The notes: a model not told the origin generated them from the sequence alone. Positions 36,662 to 48,083 are shown, counted from the stretch's first letter. The stretch: 64,000 nt of DNA from Evernia prunastri (GCA_003184365.1 NKYR01000023.1:124001-188000); one strand, 5' to 3'. Translations and numbers: made by a program.

Positions 36662-37906
36662 TCATGACGAGCAAGAATAACAGTCCCGATCGTAATTGTA
36701 AATGTGATACGGTGCCATTCCAGCAAAGGCAGAATCCGCGAGCGGGTAGAGCGATGTATCGCAGGTGCTTTGACTGGGTGTAAATGTGAAAGAGAGGCAG
36801 CTAGTGTCCGCCAGACACGCAGCTGCACAACCCTCGAGAGTATCAGGCGGTTGTCGGGTACTAGCGTACTCCAGGATGCCATCTTCTGCGCAGGTGTCGT
36901 TCGCCGGGGGTTTCGGATTGGGAGTTGCCGATGTGCAAGACGCAGAGGCTGTTTTGCTTGAGCTTGATGTTTGGTTGGTAAGGCAGCTCGTCGGTAACCC
37001 TGTGACGGTGGTGACACTTGCGTATTTGGCGATTATGGCTGTGTGAACAGTGATAGTCGTGAGATGTTCGGTTTCGGTTTTTGTCGAAGAAAACCTAGAA
37101 TGTAGGTCATTTGGGCCCGGCATGGTTCTTTACAAAACGTGTTAGCAATAAGAAAGTCGTTGAGAACGACCCTTTTTGAGACACCTACAAGGATTTCTTG
37201 GTCCCGGTCATTGTTGCAGAATATGTAGCGTCGTCCAATAGGTCACTAGCCGACAACTTTTGATCCAATTGACTGTGGTCACTAGCCGGTCTTCTAACGG
37301 CAAGACTTCCTCCGCGGAGACGGGAGATGGAAGCCGAGTAGCTAGATTCCACAGTCCGCACCGTAGTGACCGGAGTTTCTTTGCTCATAGGTAAGAGACT
37401 CCTTGTAGATTTGCTTAAAATGCCAGGGATTACGCTGCTGTGTGAAGATGAGTCTGCTAACGTCCCTAGAGTGCTTGAAGTGTGGGCCGTTGATTGAGTT
37501 GTGGTCGAAGGGCAAGTATTTGCTACCACTGTAGAGGTACTATTAATCAAATGTGTCGGTTTGATCGTGCTTGTCACGGTCACGGTTGTGGTCGACAGAT
37601 GCGTCGTTAACGTGACAGAAGAAACCGGAGATGTTGAACCGTGAACCAGTAGGATATTAGTTGGGTCCGTTTGAGCGCGCGGAGCAGTAATGATAGAAGT
37701 ACTTTTGGTCTCTTGACGCGTGTGTAAGCTTCATACAATCGAGTAACGTGGAAGGACTTACTAGACATGTGGAAGACTGTGGGAGAGGAACCGACAGCAC
37801 TCGTTTCGGTTGGATAGAAGACACACGGGGTAGAGCAAGTGGTAGATGACAAAGGTAGCACGGGCCCAAGTCCATCGATAAGAGGAGCGGAGAATATAAC
37901 GCCCAT
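36662..37906 (-). CDS. Ser/Thr-rich protein with cysteine-rich PAN/apple-like C terminus
   Basis: Three exons on the minus strand, about 37906-37762, 37711-37189 and 37094-36662, join in frame into about 366 residues. The middle is a Thr/Ser-rich, probably O-glycosylated stalk (TTTVTVTSTIKPTHL, repeated TTV/TST). The last 100 residues hold a spaced cysteine pattern, LEGCAAACLADTSCLSFTF followed by STCDTS and DRDCYSC, which resembles fungal PAN/apple modules in cell-wall or secreted glycoproteins. No convincing signal peptide exists at the chosen start MGVIFSAPLIDG, so either an upstream exon is missing or the gene is decayed. The intron ends are GT-AG. I do not recognise a named family; a surface protein is the best guess. 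Confidence 0.5.
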
Positions 37907-38799
37907 GTTGTTGAAGACCAAACGAAATAAACAGTTCTATTCTAGAATATTTGAGGGTAGAGAACGTTGGTGCTTGCTGGAGCATTGTGGATAAAACTAA
38001 GATTGGGCATGTTATGGCTTTTATTATCGGAGTCTGTTGACAGTCACATGGCAACTGGAATGCTCGCTTATTCGAAGAAACTACCGGTCGCTGATAGATC
38101 GCTTATTGCCGGACACAGGAAGAATACTTTTTTGTTTCCTGAAGTCTTGATGATAAACGGCACGGATAATGCAGGCATAGCTAGGCTGCGCCTTAAAATA
38201 TCTGGGCAAATGTATTCTCGCAACCTAGCATCAAAAAAGACCCCATTCTTGCATGGCAGGGCATGAATCAAGAGTGATTGTCGACACATGCACGCAGGCA
38301 GGCAAAGCGAAAGATGTTATCACTCTGCAAGCAATGAGTTCCGAAAATGCATCGTTTTCAGGCGTACGTTCAATTCATATAATGCTTGCTTCGGACAGTT
38401 GTCATCACCTGCCACTTCTTGACGGAGCACAGCAGTGATGATGGATACTGCATACGTAATGAACCATCGGCGATCTAATGGTAGATTAGTACAAAGTGTG
38501 GCTAGACACATGAACGGTTTTGATGGTGACAATCATGAAAGAATGGCGCGCCTACAAAGGCCTATACACGGAATGTACTAGAGAAAATAAGCGAGGCACG
38601 CTAACGTTGTTTAGATTGAGATCCGGCCAAAAGGACTCAGTGAATGTTAAGTAATGCAGAAAATCGGAAAACCTTGAGACTGACCATTTAAGTACCAACA
38701 GACTACCGTTTCATCCAACGTTCAACCTCTTCACCAACTTCCTTCGCTCCCCCAAAAATAAAGGAAAGATCACTTTTGCTCCAGAACCAGTCCGCAACC
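37907..38799. other. Intergenic region
   Basis: No gene supported. It would hold any missing 5' exon of the PAN-like gene on the minus strand and the promoter of the small + strand gene. Confidence 0.35.
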
Positions 38800-39284
38800 A
38801 TGCATCCAAGACCTCAATACTGCTACCCCGTCCTCGTCACGGAATCCTCTCGCTTCCACCCGGACCCCGAGGATGAAGAAACCCCCGTGCCCATCCACAA
38901 GACTACGCACATCGAGCAGGTCGTCTTCTCCCGCGTCCTCGCCAACACCTTGGCGAAAGAATACTTCATCCGGCAACACTGCGAGTCCCTTAGCGACGCC
39001 AACGAAGACGACTTCGGCAACCCCACCCCAAGGGCACGCAAGTGGGGGATCTGGGTGCCGGAAAACACGACCAAGTGCAAGATCTCCGAGGTGGAGAAGC
39101 GGTGCAGGATCGAAGTTGTGCTGGACAGTGGGTCGGACCGGACGGAATTTTTGGTGGAGGTGTTGGAGGAAGAGATTTGCAATGCGAATGGACCGCTGGC
39201 TAGAGAGGTAGGTTTAGTTCGCTTCGCTTGATTGGGTGGGAGTAATGGAGCTGATGGAGTACTGAATAGGATCCTGATGTCTGA
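38800..39284 (+). CDS. Small hypothetical protein
   Basis: I do not recognise it. The model has exon 1 at 38800-39207 and a tiny exon 2 at 39270-39284, joined across a 62-nt intron (GTAGGT...TACTGAATAG), giving about 140 residues that end in REDPDV. Without splicing the frame ends at 39231. The ATG at 38800 was chosen; the frame is open a few codons upstream but without ATG. The sequence is charged and looks folded (IEQVVFSRVLANTLAKEYF, KCKISEVEKRCRIEVVLDSG, FLVEVLEEEICNANGP). There is no signal peptide or membrane segment. The GC-rich, biased codon use supports real coding. Confidence 0.55.
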
Positions 39285-40450
39285 GAACGATGGGCACCGA
39301 AGATCACGGAAGGTTTGCAAACAAGCAATATATCAGACGGACTGCGTGTTTCGAGAGAGTGGCGATTCTCTTTTCTCGGTTCATGAAAATCTCGATTATT
39401 GGGCAGAATTGTTCAACTTTTTTGCTATGGATATCAATGTACGTCTACTGCTGCTACTTGCCTAAGAATTTGTCTCAATGAAGCTCGCGGCCCTTCTAGT
39501 TCAAGAAATGTGTCGCCAAACATAAGAGTCATGCTATGTTAACTTTTCTTGCGCTCTCGGAACTTATTTTAGAATTGCAACGACAGTGGGAACTATGATG
39601 GAAAGGGTAGCATTGTAGAAGCCAATGAATTATAGGTCGCAAGACCACGACTCAAGACTGTTTCGAACACTAAACCGGAGATTAGATTCCTTTTTGGCGA
39701 GGAGGGTGGCAGAGGGTTTGTTTTTGGGGTCTACCATGGTAAGTCATCCATGAGACCCTCAGATCCCGCATTGAAGAAAATGTTTAACACATGTTTAACA
39801 CTTTCACTCACGAAAGAAACGAATTCGTTTCTTTTAGAATTGGGTCAAACCACGACAAAACATTGCAGCATACACTCTAAAGATTGAGTGCTTAGGCTCC
39901 GTGCATCTGCAATATTGCTTAACACATAAGAACTTTAATCTGCATTTCGTCGGACCCGTGTATCCACAGACATAGCTTAACACACGGAGTTAACCTACCT
40001 CCTAGGAGTTCTTGGTCGGATTCATCCACCTGCAGCATTGCTTTAACACATGATACATGTAGCCTGCATCGAAAGTATCTCTCCGACCCTATCAGAGCAA
40101 TCGCATCCAAATTCTGCCGAACCAATTTAACACATTGTACTTTCCCAGCGTCGCCTTCCAGTCAAATGAAAGCATCGCAGCCCCGAGATCAGCAACGGCT
40201 ATAATGGCTTACAAGAACCAATCGGAACAATTTTGCAGCTAATGCAGGCTGCAGTGAATCTTAAGTCCTTTTGTAAGCGCGCTCCATATGTCGACCCCGC
40301 CCGACAGTCGGCGAGGCACAGGGTCTAGTCTCCGAGCGACCCATTGTAGGACATTGAGAGGATACTCCTACATAGATCATTTTCCCACACATAGTCATTC
40401 TAGGATACGAGAAGAGAGCTTGTGAGCGACAGTATTTGGTAGACGTCAAC
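39285..40450. other. Intergenic region upstream of the P450 gene, with repeated TTAACACA motif
   Basis: No gene supported. From about 39780 to 40140 the sequence has six copies of a TTTAACACAT-like motif, listed separately. It is the presumed P450 promoter. Confidence 0.45.
39781..40140. repeat. Cluster of TTTAACACAT-like motifs, part of a degenerate tandem repeat
   Basis: Copies of (T)TTAACACA(T/C) are at about 39783, 39793 (ending CT), 39917, 39975, 40041 and 40126. The four rightmost are spaced about 58-85 bp apart and share more sequence. Two are preceded by CTGCA(A/G)(T/C)ATTGCTT, and GTCGGA-type words recur between copies. This looks like a decayed tandem repeat or a cluster of protein-binding sites directly upstream of the P450 gene at 40451. 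Confidence 0.6.
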
Positions 40451-42295
40451 ATGAGTACTGGAATCTCCATTTACCTAAGTTATATGCTTCTCGCATGTCT
40501 CTCTCTAGCTCTGGCCCATTTTTTGTACCAGCACATTACTATCTTCATCACTCGCCGAGACGCCATTCGAAGACATGGCTGCCAACAGCCTCGTGCTCTT
40601 GCGCAAAAGGACCCGCTCTTTGGGATTGATGTCGTCCTCGACGCCATCAACGCAGCCAGGACGAAAACCTCGATTGCCCGCCAGGTCGCACTGTATGCAC
40701 AGTATGGAAACACCTTCTCTTCCAGGTTCTTCATGACTCCCGTCATAAACACGATTGATCCAGAGAACATCACGACTATGTTGACAACTCACTTTGACGA
40801 CTACGGCGTTGGATCGCGTCGCAAGGAGGCGTTTGCGCCGCTGCTTGGGGAGAGCATTTTCCTTGTCGACGGAACACATTGGAAACACTCCCGAGGGCTG
40901 CTCCGGCCTTGTTTCTCAAAAGCCGCAGTAGAGAATCTGCCGAAGTTCGATCTGCACGTCAGTAACTTGATCAACGCGATACCTAAGGATGGAACTATGG
41001 TGGATTTGGGAGAACTGTTCCCACGACTAACAGCGGACGTGACGACCGATTACATGTTTGTCAAATCGATCATGTCACTCCGGGATCCTTCATCTCTACA
41101 GAACGACTTTGTAGAAGCTATGCACGACTCGCAAACCGGATGTGAGGAGAGGTGGTTGATGGGCCCTTTTGCCAAGGTCGTTCCGCAGCGTTCCTTCTAT
41201 AAAAGCGTTGGGAAAGTCCATGAGTTTATGGATCGGCATATTGAAGAAGCTCGAAAGCTACACAAGTCGGCGACATCAAATTCAAGACAGGACGAAGGAT
41301 ATCAAGAACCTTTCCTTTTCCTGCACGAGCTCGAGAAAGTTAGTGACGACAAGCTATTCCTTCGCCATGAGCTTCTGACTTTCTTTTTCGCCGGTGTCGA
41401 TGCCGCCGCCGCCCTTCTGACAAACCTATTCTTCGTCCTTGCGAAACGACCGGACGTATGGGATGGACTGCGGCATGAGGCGGAATCACTTCTAGGTGAA
41501 AAGCCAAGCATTGGACAGCTTAAGTCACTCAACTACCATCAATTCTGCCTGAAAGAATGTGAGTCTGGCTCCTCGCCAATCCTCTAGAGCCTACCCAGAC
41601 ACTTTTCCTGCTCCATTCTTGGCGCAACAATACTGACACTGTTACTTCTATCTAGCCCTACGCCTTCACCCAGTCCTCCCTTCGAACTCCCGGATAGCCT
41701 GCAAAGACACTGTCCTCCCACGAGGCGGTGGTGTCGACCAACAGTCACCCATTTTTGTGCCCAAAGGGACTATGATCGCATACGGTATCGCTGCTCTACA
41801 TCGCCGAAAAGACTTGTGGGGAGAGGATGCGGATGATTTTCGGCCTGAGAGATGGGCCAATGAAAAGTCTTCCTCGGTGAGCAGCGCTTTCCTTAGACTT
41901 GACAATGTCGATGTTTCGCTTTCCACCATTTGCAATCCTCGCCCCTTATCCGTCTCCGATCCGTTAGCCATTTAACTTGTGGTGTCTAAAAGGAAACAGC
42001 AAGTTGAGATTACTAACCCTCGGTGCAGAAGAAATTCATGCCTTTCAATCTTGCTCCGAGAAATTGCATCGGTCGTAAGTACTTCCCCATTTACCCTCAT
42101 ACCTTAATAGCAACCAGATAGATGACCGGCTGTCTGACAGAGGAATTTGCCATGAATTTTACCACATACGTACTTGTACGCATGGTTCAAGCATTTCAGA
42201 GCATTGAAAGTCAAGACGGCAGGGACTGGGTCGAAGGCTTGCACTTAGCCTGCACGAGCGCGAACGGAGCGAAAGTGGTGATGAGAGCTACATGA
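40451..42295 (+). CDS. Cytochrome P450 (CYP52-like fungal clan)
   Basis: Heme-thiolate monooxygenase of about 509 residues. Exons are 40451-41558, 41656-41876, 42029-42074 and 42141-42295, with all phases closing. Residues 5-25 are the N-terminal ER anchor (IYLSYMLLACLSLALAHFLY). Family landmarks are WKHSRGLLRPCF (C helix), ExxR as ESLRLHP created by the first splice, FRPERW, and the heme loop FNLAPRNCIG with the Cys ligand at about residue 456. Two features are unusual. The I-helix motif reads AGVDAAAALL where AGxDTTA is typical, so the conserved Thr for oxygen activation is Ala. The heme loop has Ala where the FxxGxRxCxG motif has Gly. Resemblance is greatest to the CYP52/CYP539-type n-alkane and fatty-acid hydroxylases, but family is not certain. 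It lies about 1 kb upstream of a prenyltransferase on the same strand. Confidence 0.9.
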
Positions 42296-43294
42296 GCAGT
42301 GCTGGAAAGCCGAGTGATAGGACCGCGCATGCATAAACATGTATGTGCTGGGAGCCGCTGCGAAATGCAAATCGCTGAAATGGGACTTCGGGGCGGTGCG
42401 TCTTGTATCCGGATTACATTTCCTTGATCTCGGCCATGTCCGTTCAAGTCCGATGTTTTTACCTAGCTTGCGGCCATTTGAATTTGTTATTCAATCACGT
42501 GAAGAAGCTGAAATCCGCTCCAATAGCTTCTTGCAAATCCTCTGCCACGGCAGTATGCAGACATGAGAAAGCCCCTAATTTCCTCCAAGAGGCGAGATGC
42601 ATCAGGCTTGGCAAAAGCGGCCGAAGCTCATTTTCAGGGCGGTTGAGCTGTGAGGGATGTGAATGGCTATTAAAGAGAATGACATTGAGGGTATTAGATG
42701 CCCGCGACCGACATTATGAGATCAACATTTCTGCCAAACTTACTAGAATCGTTTTCACGATGGACCTAGATAGCTTGAAAATATTCCTGGGATTCTGCGT
42801 TCTGGCTGCCTGTACGCCTCTGTCCGACATACGGACGGACCCCCGATTCGGTTTAGTGTCTGCAGTTGTGGCTCATCGTTTCTCTGCGTCGGAGAAAACC
42901 GCTCACTTGCTCAGGTAACTGTTAAGGCAGTCGGATCCGTGTCATGCATACCAGTAATTTGAACCGATGTCGAAGGAAGACTCTTAGGTACTTAACACTT
43001 TGAAGCCGTCGGAGCTGTTCTCTAGGCGATTGCACCTTTGATTCGCACCGGAGCAAAAGTCATTGCGAATGGACCTGCATCATGGGGAATTCTTACCATC
43101 CGCGACCTTGTGACCAGTCGGATTCTTTTCAGATTGTAACTTCAATCAGCATCTTCCAAAATCACGTGTGATCTAATGGCGGACCACCAAATGAAGCAAG
43201 CCAAACTTCTGTGTACCTCAAAAAAGCCCTATGTGTGTCTCAAAGCCCCACAGATTTTTCCAACATTGGTGCCATACAGGGAGCAGAACGAAGG
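42296..43294. other. Intergenic region between P450 and prenyltransferase
   Basis: No gene supported with confidence. A single TTAACACTT word occurs near 42990. A short ATG-initiated frame starting at 43177 could splice into the prenyltransferase (see findings). The region is the likely prenyltransferase promoter. Confidence 0.4.
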
Positions 43295-44560
43295 ATGACG
43301 TTGACGAAAGCATTCCAAGTATTGAACCAGTGGCTCCATCCACCGACTAAGGATGCCGAATTCTGGTGGCTGAGCACAGGCTCTCCTCTCGCTGTGTTGG
43401 TTCATCATGCTGGCTACGACACCCACAGCCAATATGCTAGCCTTCTATTCCTATATCATTGCATCGCTCCATGCTTAGGACCGCGTCCAACGCCAACTGG
43501 ACAACCTGCCCACTGGAAAAGCTTCATGACCGACGACTTCTCTCCTGTAGAATACAGCTGGAGCTGGGATACCCCAAAGGCACCGCCGAAGATACGTCTT
43601 AGTATTGAAGCCATCGGACAGGATGCGGGCACAGGGCTCGATCCTTTCAACCAGAAAATGACCGACGAGCTCGTCCGCCGAGTCGATTCACAAGTACCCA
43701 ACGTTGACTGGCAATGGTTCGACCATTTCCGCAGAATGTTCTGCCGGCCGGACTCCTCGCATCCCAGTTTCGCGGATTCCGATCCGAAGCTAAGCCACAG
43801 CTCATCTCTGTTCATGGCCTTTGAGTTGCAAAACACGGAGGTCGCTGTGAAAGCCTACTTCGTCCCCGTCAAAGCCGAGCAGACCGGACGCTCGAGATTA
43901 AGCATCCTTTCCGAAAGCATCAGCAGCTTACAGCGGTCAGGTTTGAGACTAGACGCGTATGACCATCTCTCGGCTTTCTTGACCAGTCTTGCATCGACGT
44001 CTCGACTCGACATCGTCGGCGTGGCCATCGACTGCGTACCCCCCATAAACTCGCGATTGAAAATCTACGTCAGGTCCTACGAAACATCCTTCGATGGCGT
44101 CTGCGACTTCCTGTCCATGGGCGGCAAACTGAACGCCTTTGCCGGAGACGCGCTTCAGGACTTCCGCAGCCTCTGGTACGCCGTACTCCACCTCGACGAT
44201 GATATCCCTGCGAGGATGGACTTGCGCCCAACAGGACATCAGACTGCGGGTGTGCTGTACAACTTTGACATCAAGGCCGGGACCAGCATGCCGGAAGCAA
44301 AAGTCTACATCCCTGTCAGACACTACGCACCGAATGATATGGCTGTGGCGCGGGGGTTGACGTCTTATCTGAAGTCGAAGGGGAGAGGCGGCTTCACGGA
44401 GAATTACATGCGGGCGTTGGAGGGGATATGCACACACAGGTCTCTCGCTGATGGATGCGGCCTGCAGACGTACATTTCCTGCACTGTGCAGAAGGGACAG
44501 CTGGTCTTGACATCTTATATGTCTCCTGAGATATACCATAGCGCTAGGTGGTCGACGTAG
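43295..44560 (+). CDS. DMATS-type aromatic prenyltransferase
   Basis: Soluble ABBA-fold prenyltransferase that transfers a dimethylallyl or related group from its diphosphate to an indole or other aromatic ring in secondary metabolism. The 421-residue intronless frame starts at the ATG at 43295; the frame is open upstream but without ATG. Recognisable blocks are EFWWLSTGSPLAVLVHHAGYD (near residue 24), the aromatic-substrate Glu in FSPVEYSWSW (near 86), and the paired Lys/Tyr and Arg/Lys diphosphate-binding strands RLSIEAIG, VKAYFVP, RLKIYVRS and KVYIPVRHY. The last strand is followed by GRGGFTENY, near the C terminus. These match the known diphosphate and tyrosine-shield positions of DMATS enzymes. 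No NRPS or terpene backbone gene is visible in the window, so the enzyme may act on a free amino acid or on a product made elsewhere. Its P450 neighbour could oxidise the product. Confidence 0.93.
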   Translation: MTLTKAFQVLNQWLHPPTKDAEFWWLSTGSPLAVLVHHAGYDTHSQYASLLFLYHCIAPCLGPRPTPTGQPAHWKSFMTDDFSPVEYSWSWDTPKAPPKIRLSIEAIGQDAGTGLDPFNQKMTDELVRRVDSQVPNVDWQWFDHFRRMFCRPDSSHPSFADSDPKLSHSSSLFMAFELQNTEVAVKAYFVPVKAEQTGRSRLSILSESISSLQRSGLRLDAYDHLSAFLTSLASTSRLDIVGVAIDCVPPINSRLKIYVRSYETSFDGVCDFLSMGGKLNAFAGDALQDFRSLWYAVLHLDDDIPARMDLRPTGHQTAGVLYNFDIKAGTSMPEAKVYIPVRHYAPNDMAVARGLTSYLKSKGRGGFTENYMRALEGICTHRSLADGCGLQTYISCTVQKGQLVLTSYMSPEIYHSARWST

Positions 44561-45425
44561 TCGCTAACTTTTCATGATATCCATCAGTATGAGATCTTTA
44601 AGCTTTGATTGGATTATGGACGATCCAATGCGATCAAGGGGGGCCAATATCTTGTTTGGGGCTTGTGTGGGCGTCGGTAGGGATGTGGGTGATTATAGTG
44701 GGCTTGGAGTGTGGGTGACTATATCTGATTTGGAAAGTTGACCCTCGTCGTCGATTTTCTCCGATTAGTGAATTATAGGCTGTAGGTATGTGTATGAAGG
44801 AGTGTGATATCCAGATCCACTCAGAGCGAGCGTGTCCGAACCTCAAGATACTAAAGCTTTTTCGCGCGAACCCTGAAGATCTGACTCACCAACCGGTTTG
44901 ATTTCCTCGATCAACACCTCCTTCCTTAGATCGTAATGAACCCTGGAATTGGTGCAAAAATTGTCGTCTCGGGATACTTGCGATTGTCACAAGAGGAGAC
45001 GATAGATCTGTTGGCGATTTCTGCACCCGCAAGCCGCTACCGGGCAGCCACTGAAGATCAACACATGGCCGGACCCTGAAGGAGACAGGTCTGGAATAGA
45101 AACTTCATCTGGGAGTTGATTTTTGACAACAGCACATAAGAGGCCCCCCTGATCAAGACCATTCGGCCTTTCGCGTACACCGCTTCGACCTGTTCATGGG
45201 CATCTTCGTGCTGACCAGTGGATGTTCAGGAGTTTTAGCATCAGATGGAGGCCAACAAAGCTCTCCAACTCCGTCGTTGAGGTCGAGGTTGTGCTTCAAG
45301 TAGAAATAGAAGAACGAGGAGGTTAAGATACTGAAGGGGCGCGATAGTAAATTTCTGAGCACTAAGAGCCCAACAGCTCGTTTTGAATACAACGAATAAG
45401 CTAGCTTGAGACCTAAGCGTTTGCC
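44561..45425. other. Intergenic region
   Basis: I see no gene. It lies downstream of the prenyltransferase and of the convergent hypothetical gene. Confidence 0.4.
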
Positions 45426-46091
45426 CTATGACGCTATTCCAGTCGTTGAATAGGGACCAAACGTCAAAGTGGCCGCATCCTCTAGCGCGAAGGGCATTCC
45501 CCCGTCGCAAACCCCGTAGGACGCTCGCCCGCCGTGTTGATAGTACTCGATCCTAGTGAAAGGCTCAGTCACCACCGCCGCCGCCTCGGCAATATCATGC
45601 TCGGGCGGCCAGGGCATCTCGGGTTCTTGGTGCGGATTTCTGCTTCTGACCGGCTTCCTCCACTCTGCCTTTCCGTCGGAACCGACCGTAGCACTCGTAT
45701 ATAGCTTATCTCCACTTTGCGTATCATAGCACCAGATATCGGGCTCGCGCAAGTCGGCGACATTGTTGGTGGTGGATTCGGAGAATGTTTGAGTTCTAAT
45801 TTGTGAGATCCAGGCGTCTGGAGCGTCTTCCTTTTGGCATGCTAACAGGCCTTCAGTGGCGTTGATTATCCAGTCCCAGCCTGCTTTGGTCTTACCGGGG
45901 GGTATTCCCCCGGAGCTGAGAGATGAGTTTCGAGGGGCGGTGGGGTTGTAAGGACGGGATACCGTCAGAGATTCATTGCTTGGTAGAGAGGGGAAAAGGT
46001 TGATCGAGGAAGACGAGCCCAGAGGTGTGGCGAGGGACGATCGAGAGGACAGGAGGGAGCGAAGAAGAGGGAGAGGTGAAAACGCCAACAT
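45426..46091 (-). CDS. Hypothetical protein, possibly secreted
   Basis: A 221-residue intronless frame that I do not recognise. The start region (MLAFSPLPLLRSLLSS) is hydrophobic enough to be a signal peptide, followed by a Ser/Pro-rich segment to about residue 65. The remainder looks folded: WDWIINATEGLLACQKEDAP, PDIWCYDTQSGDKLYTSATV and EPFTRIEYYQHGGRASYGVC. Four cysteines occur in this part. The length, composition and continuity of the frame favour a real gene, but the 5' end could have further exons, and neither function nor family is known. Confidence 0.5.
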   Translation of the reverse strand: MLAFSPLPLLRSLLSSRSSLATPLGSSSSINLFPSLPSNESLTVSRPYNPTAPRNSSLSSGGIPPGKTKAGWDWIINATEGLLACQKEDAPDAWISQIRTQTFSESTTNNVADLREPDIWCYDTQSGDKLYTSATVGSDGKAEWRKPVRSRNPHQEPEMPWPPEHDIAEAAAVVTEPFTRIEYYQHGGRASYGVCDGGMPFALEDAATLTFGPYSTTGIAS

Positions 46092-47209
46092 CTAGGGTGA
46101 TGTTGCTAGGATCAAGACTATGCCCTATGCTAGACGGTACTTCGGAGAGGAGTGAGATCCAATGTGTCCAAAAATGGGATTTACTCGATGTTTGATGGAT
46201 CGGAAAAATGTGCAAGGTGAATGAAGGAAGTGAAACCGCAAAGCAGATGCTGTGTCTTCTACAAAGTGTAGTACCGAGCGCAACCAAAGCGCTCCTGTTG
46301 ATTTTGTCAAAGGATACTCCTCAAGCGTCGAGATATGCGAAAAAGCTCTGCGCGCGCTGCGCGTGAGTGTGTATATCCGCGGTCCCGCTAATGAGCTATT
46401 CATTCTTGTGTTTTCTCTTATGCGCTGCCAGCCACGATCGCTCATGTTCAGCCTCGCTACAAACTTGCCTGGTGTTTTAGGATCCTTGTCTGATTATTTC
46501 ACCGCTTTGGTAGCCCTGAAAGGATAATGAGAATGGTGCACCAACATATCTTAGCAAGTTGCCAATTCTGGTGTCCTGACAGATCTGATCACTGCCTGTC
46601 CTGAGGAAAGGAACGGACTATGGATGCCCAAGTGACATTGCTGATCCGTCTCAGATCCCAGCTTTACCGGTGAGATACAACAGTGTCAGGAAAATGGCGA
46701 ATAGCACTGTCTTGGCACGGCGCATATCTATTTAGCTACTCCTACTAGCAGACACTCCTTGATCAACTGAGTCCTGTTGCAAGTATTGGTAGTTGTGCGG
46801 AAAGATCTTCGGAAGGAGCACCCTTGACCTCGCCCAAGTGGTTAGGGAATCGATACCTAGATCGGGTGGCCGACTCCCGGACATCCTTCGTGCGAATGGA
46901 GCTTAGTCTTGTATTTCAATTACAAGACTACCTAAGTTCTTGGCACTTCCCTGACCCTCACCGCTCCTTACCTTTTCGCACTAGCCATACTCTATGTAGC
47001 CTAGTGTGCTGTGGGACGCAACAACCAAAATCTAGAGGTACATTTTCTTCCACCCATTTTGTGTGCTACCGCAGGTACCTTTTCAAATGGGCAATTGGGG
47101 GAGGGCGTCGGAATCCTACTGCGAAGTACTTTAAGCGATCCACTCATCATTGGCGTCGCCAGACGATCTAGTAATAGTTGGGTAAGGCGTGGGGCTTGGC
47201 ATTATCGCA

Positions 47210-47310
47210 TTTCTGGCGGACTAGCGCGATTTCACGAGAAAGCAACTGCGAGCGCCATTCTTTGACAGCCAATTACCTACCATGATAGCTCAATTATGTA
47301 ATCCACAGCC
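47210..47310 (-). repeat. Dispersed repeat, copy 1 (minus orientation)
   Basis: Reading + strand: GGCGGACTAGCG, then TTTCACGAGAAAGCAACTGC, then CAGCCAATTACC and ATTATGTAATCC. Its reverse complement matches the plus-orientation copies at 57320-58660 (TTACATAAT, ATTGGCT, GCAGCTGCTTGCTTG, GACGCTAGTCCGCC). Confidence 0.65.
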
Positions 47311-48083
47311 AGCCATGTTCCGCGAGCGATCGCCTTATAGGATATAAGAGCCATTGTTAGCGAGAGGAAACATTCAGGGTTTAGAGACGACTTCAAGATA
47401 ATGCGTTGAAACGGGTATGAGTCTTGAGACCTTCAAATGGTTTGGACATCGTTCTGCAAATCTAGCTTTTCTCAAGCTCTTCGCATGAGGTACCTTGTTG
47501 TCGCAACCTCTTTCAGCACTGACATCTTTTCACAAGCAAGCTACTACATCGCGGGTGACCGGGGTCGTCGCACACTTGGAGGTGGAAAAGGATTTGATAG
47601 AGTAGGTCCACAGCAGAGGAGCTGAGGTCGAGAGAGTTGGTGGAGGAGATGTAGATGCACTTTTGTCGAAAAAATTCTCTACGCAAGGGCATTTCGATTT
47701 GTTTTGGTATGCGCAACGAGCCTCTATCGCCGTTGAGATGTGATGGACATCGGATGGTTGCTATCTGTGTGACTTATTAGATTGCCCCTACCTGCATGCT
47801 GTCTCTTCTTGATAGTATATTTTCTTTTCCGCTGTGGTATAAGTAGTCGAAGTCCACGGATACGCCGACTGACGACGAGGAAATCCAACCACGAGGTGAA
47901 AGAGTCATAGACTACGTCGCTTGGTTGAGTAGGTCGCTTCGATATATAACCTCCACATGGGATAGATGGTCGGAAATGATACCTGCCAAGAAGTGAGTTT
48001 CAGCCTTTCAGGCCTGAAACACTCAAATTAGGTGCTCACTGCTTTAGGGCGTGTTAGCGCGCATTTTACGGAGTGGAGCGTGG

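Noticed and set aside
42403..42918. 171-codon frame between P450 and prenyltransferase
   Set aside because: Composition is not protein-like, it overlaps the P450 3' region and probable prenyltransferase promoter, and no domain is visible.
46824..47265. Overlapping short frames in the repeat-bearing region
   Set aside because: Frames run through a copy of the dispersed repeat and show no recognisable protein; not a gene.
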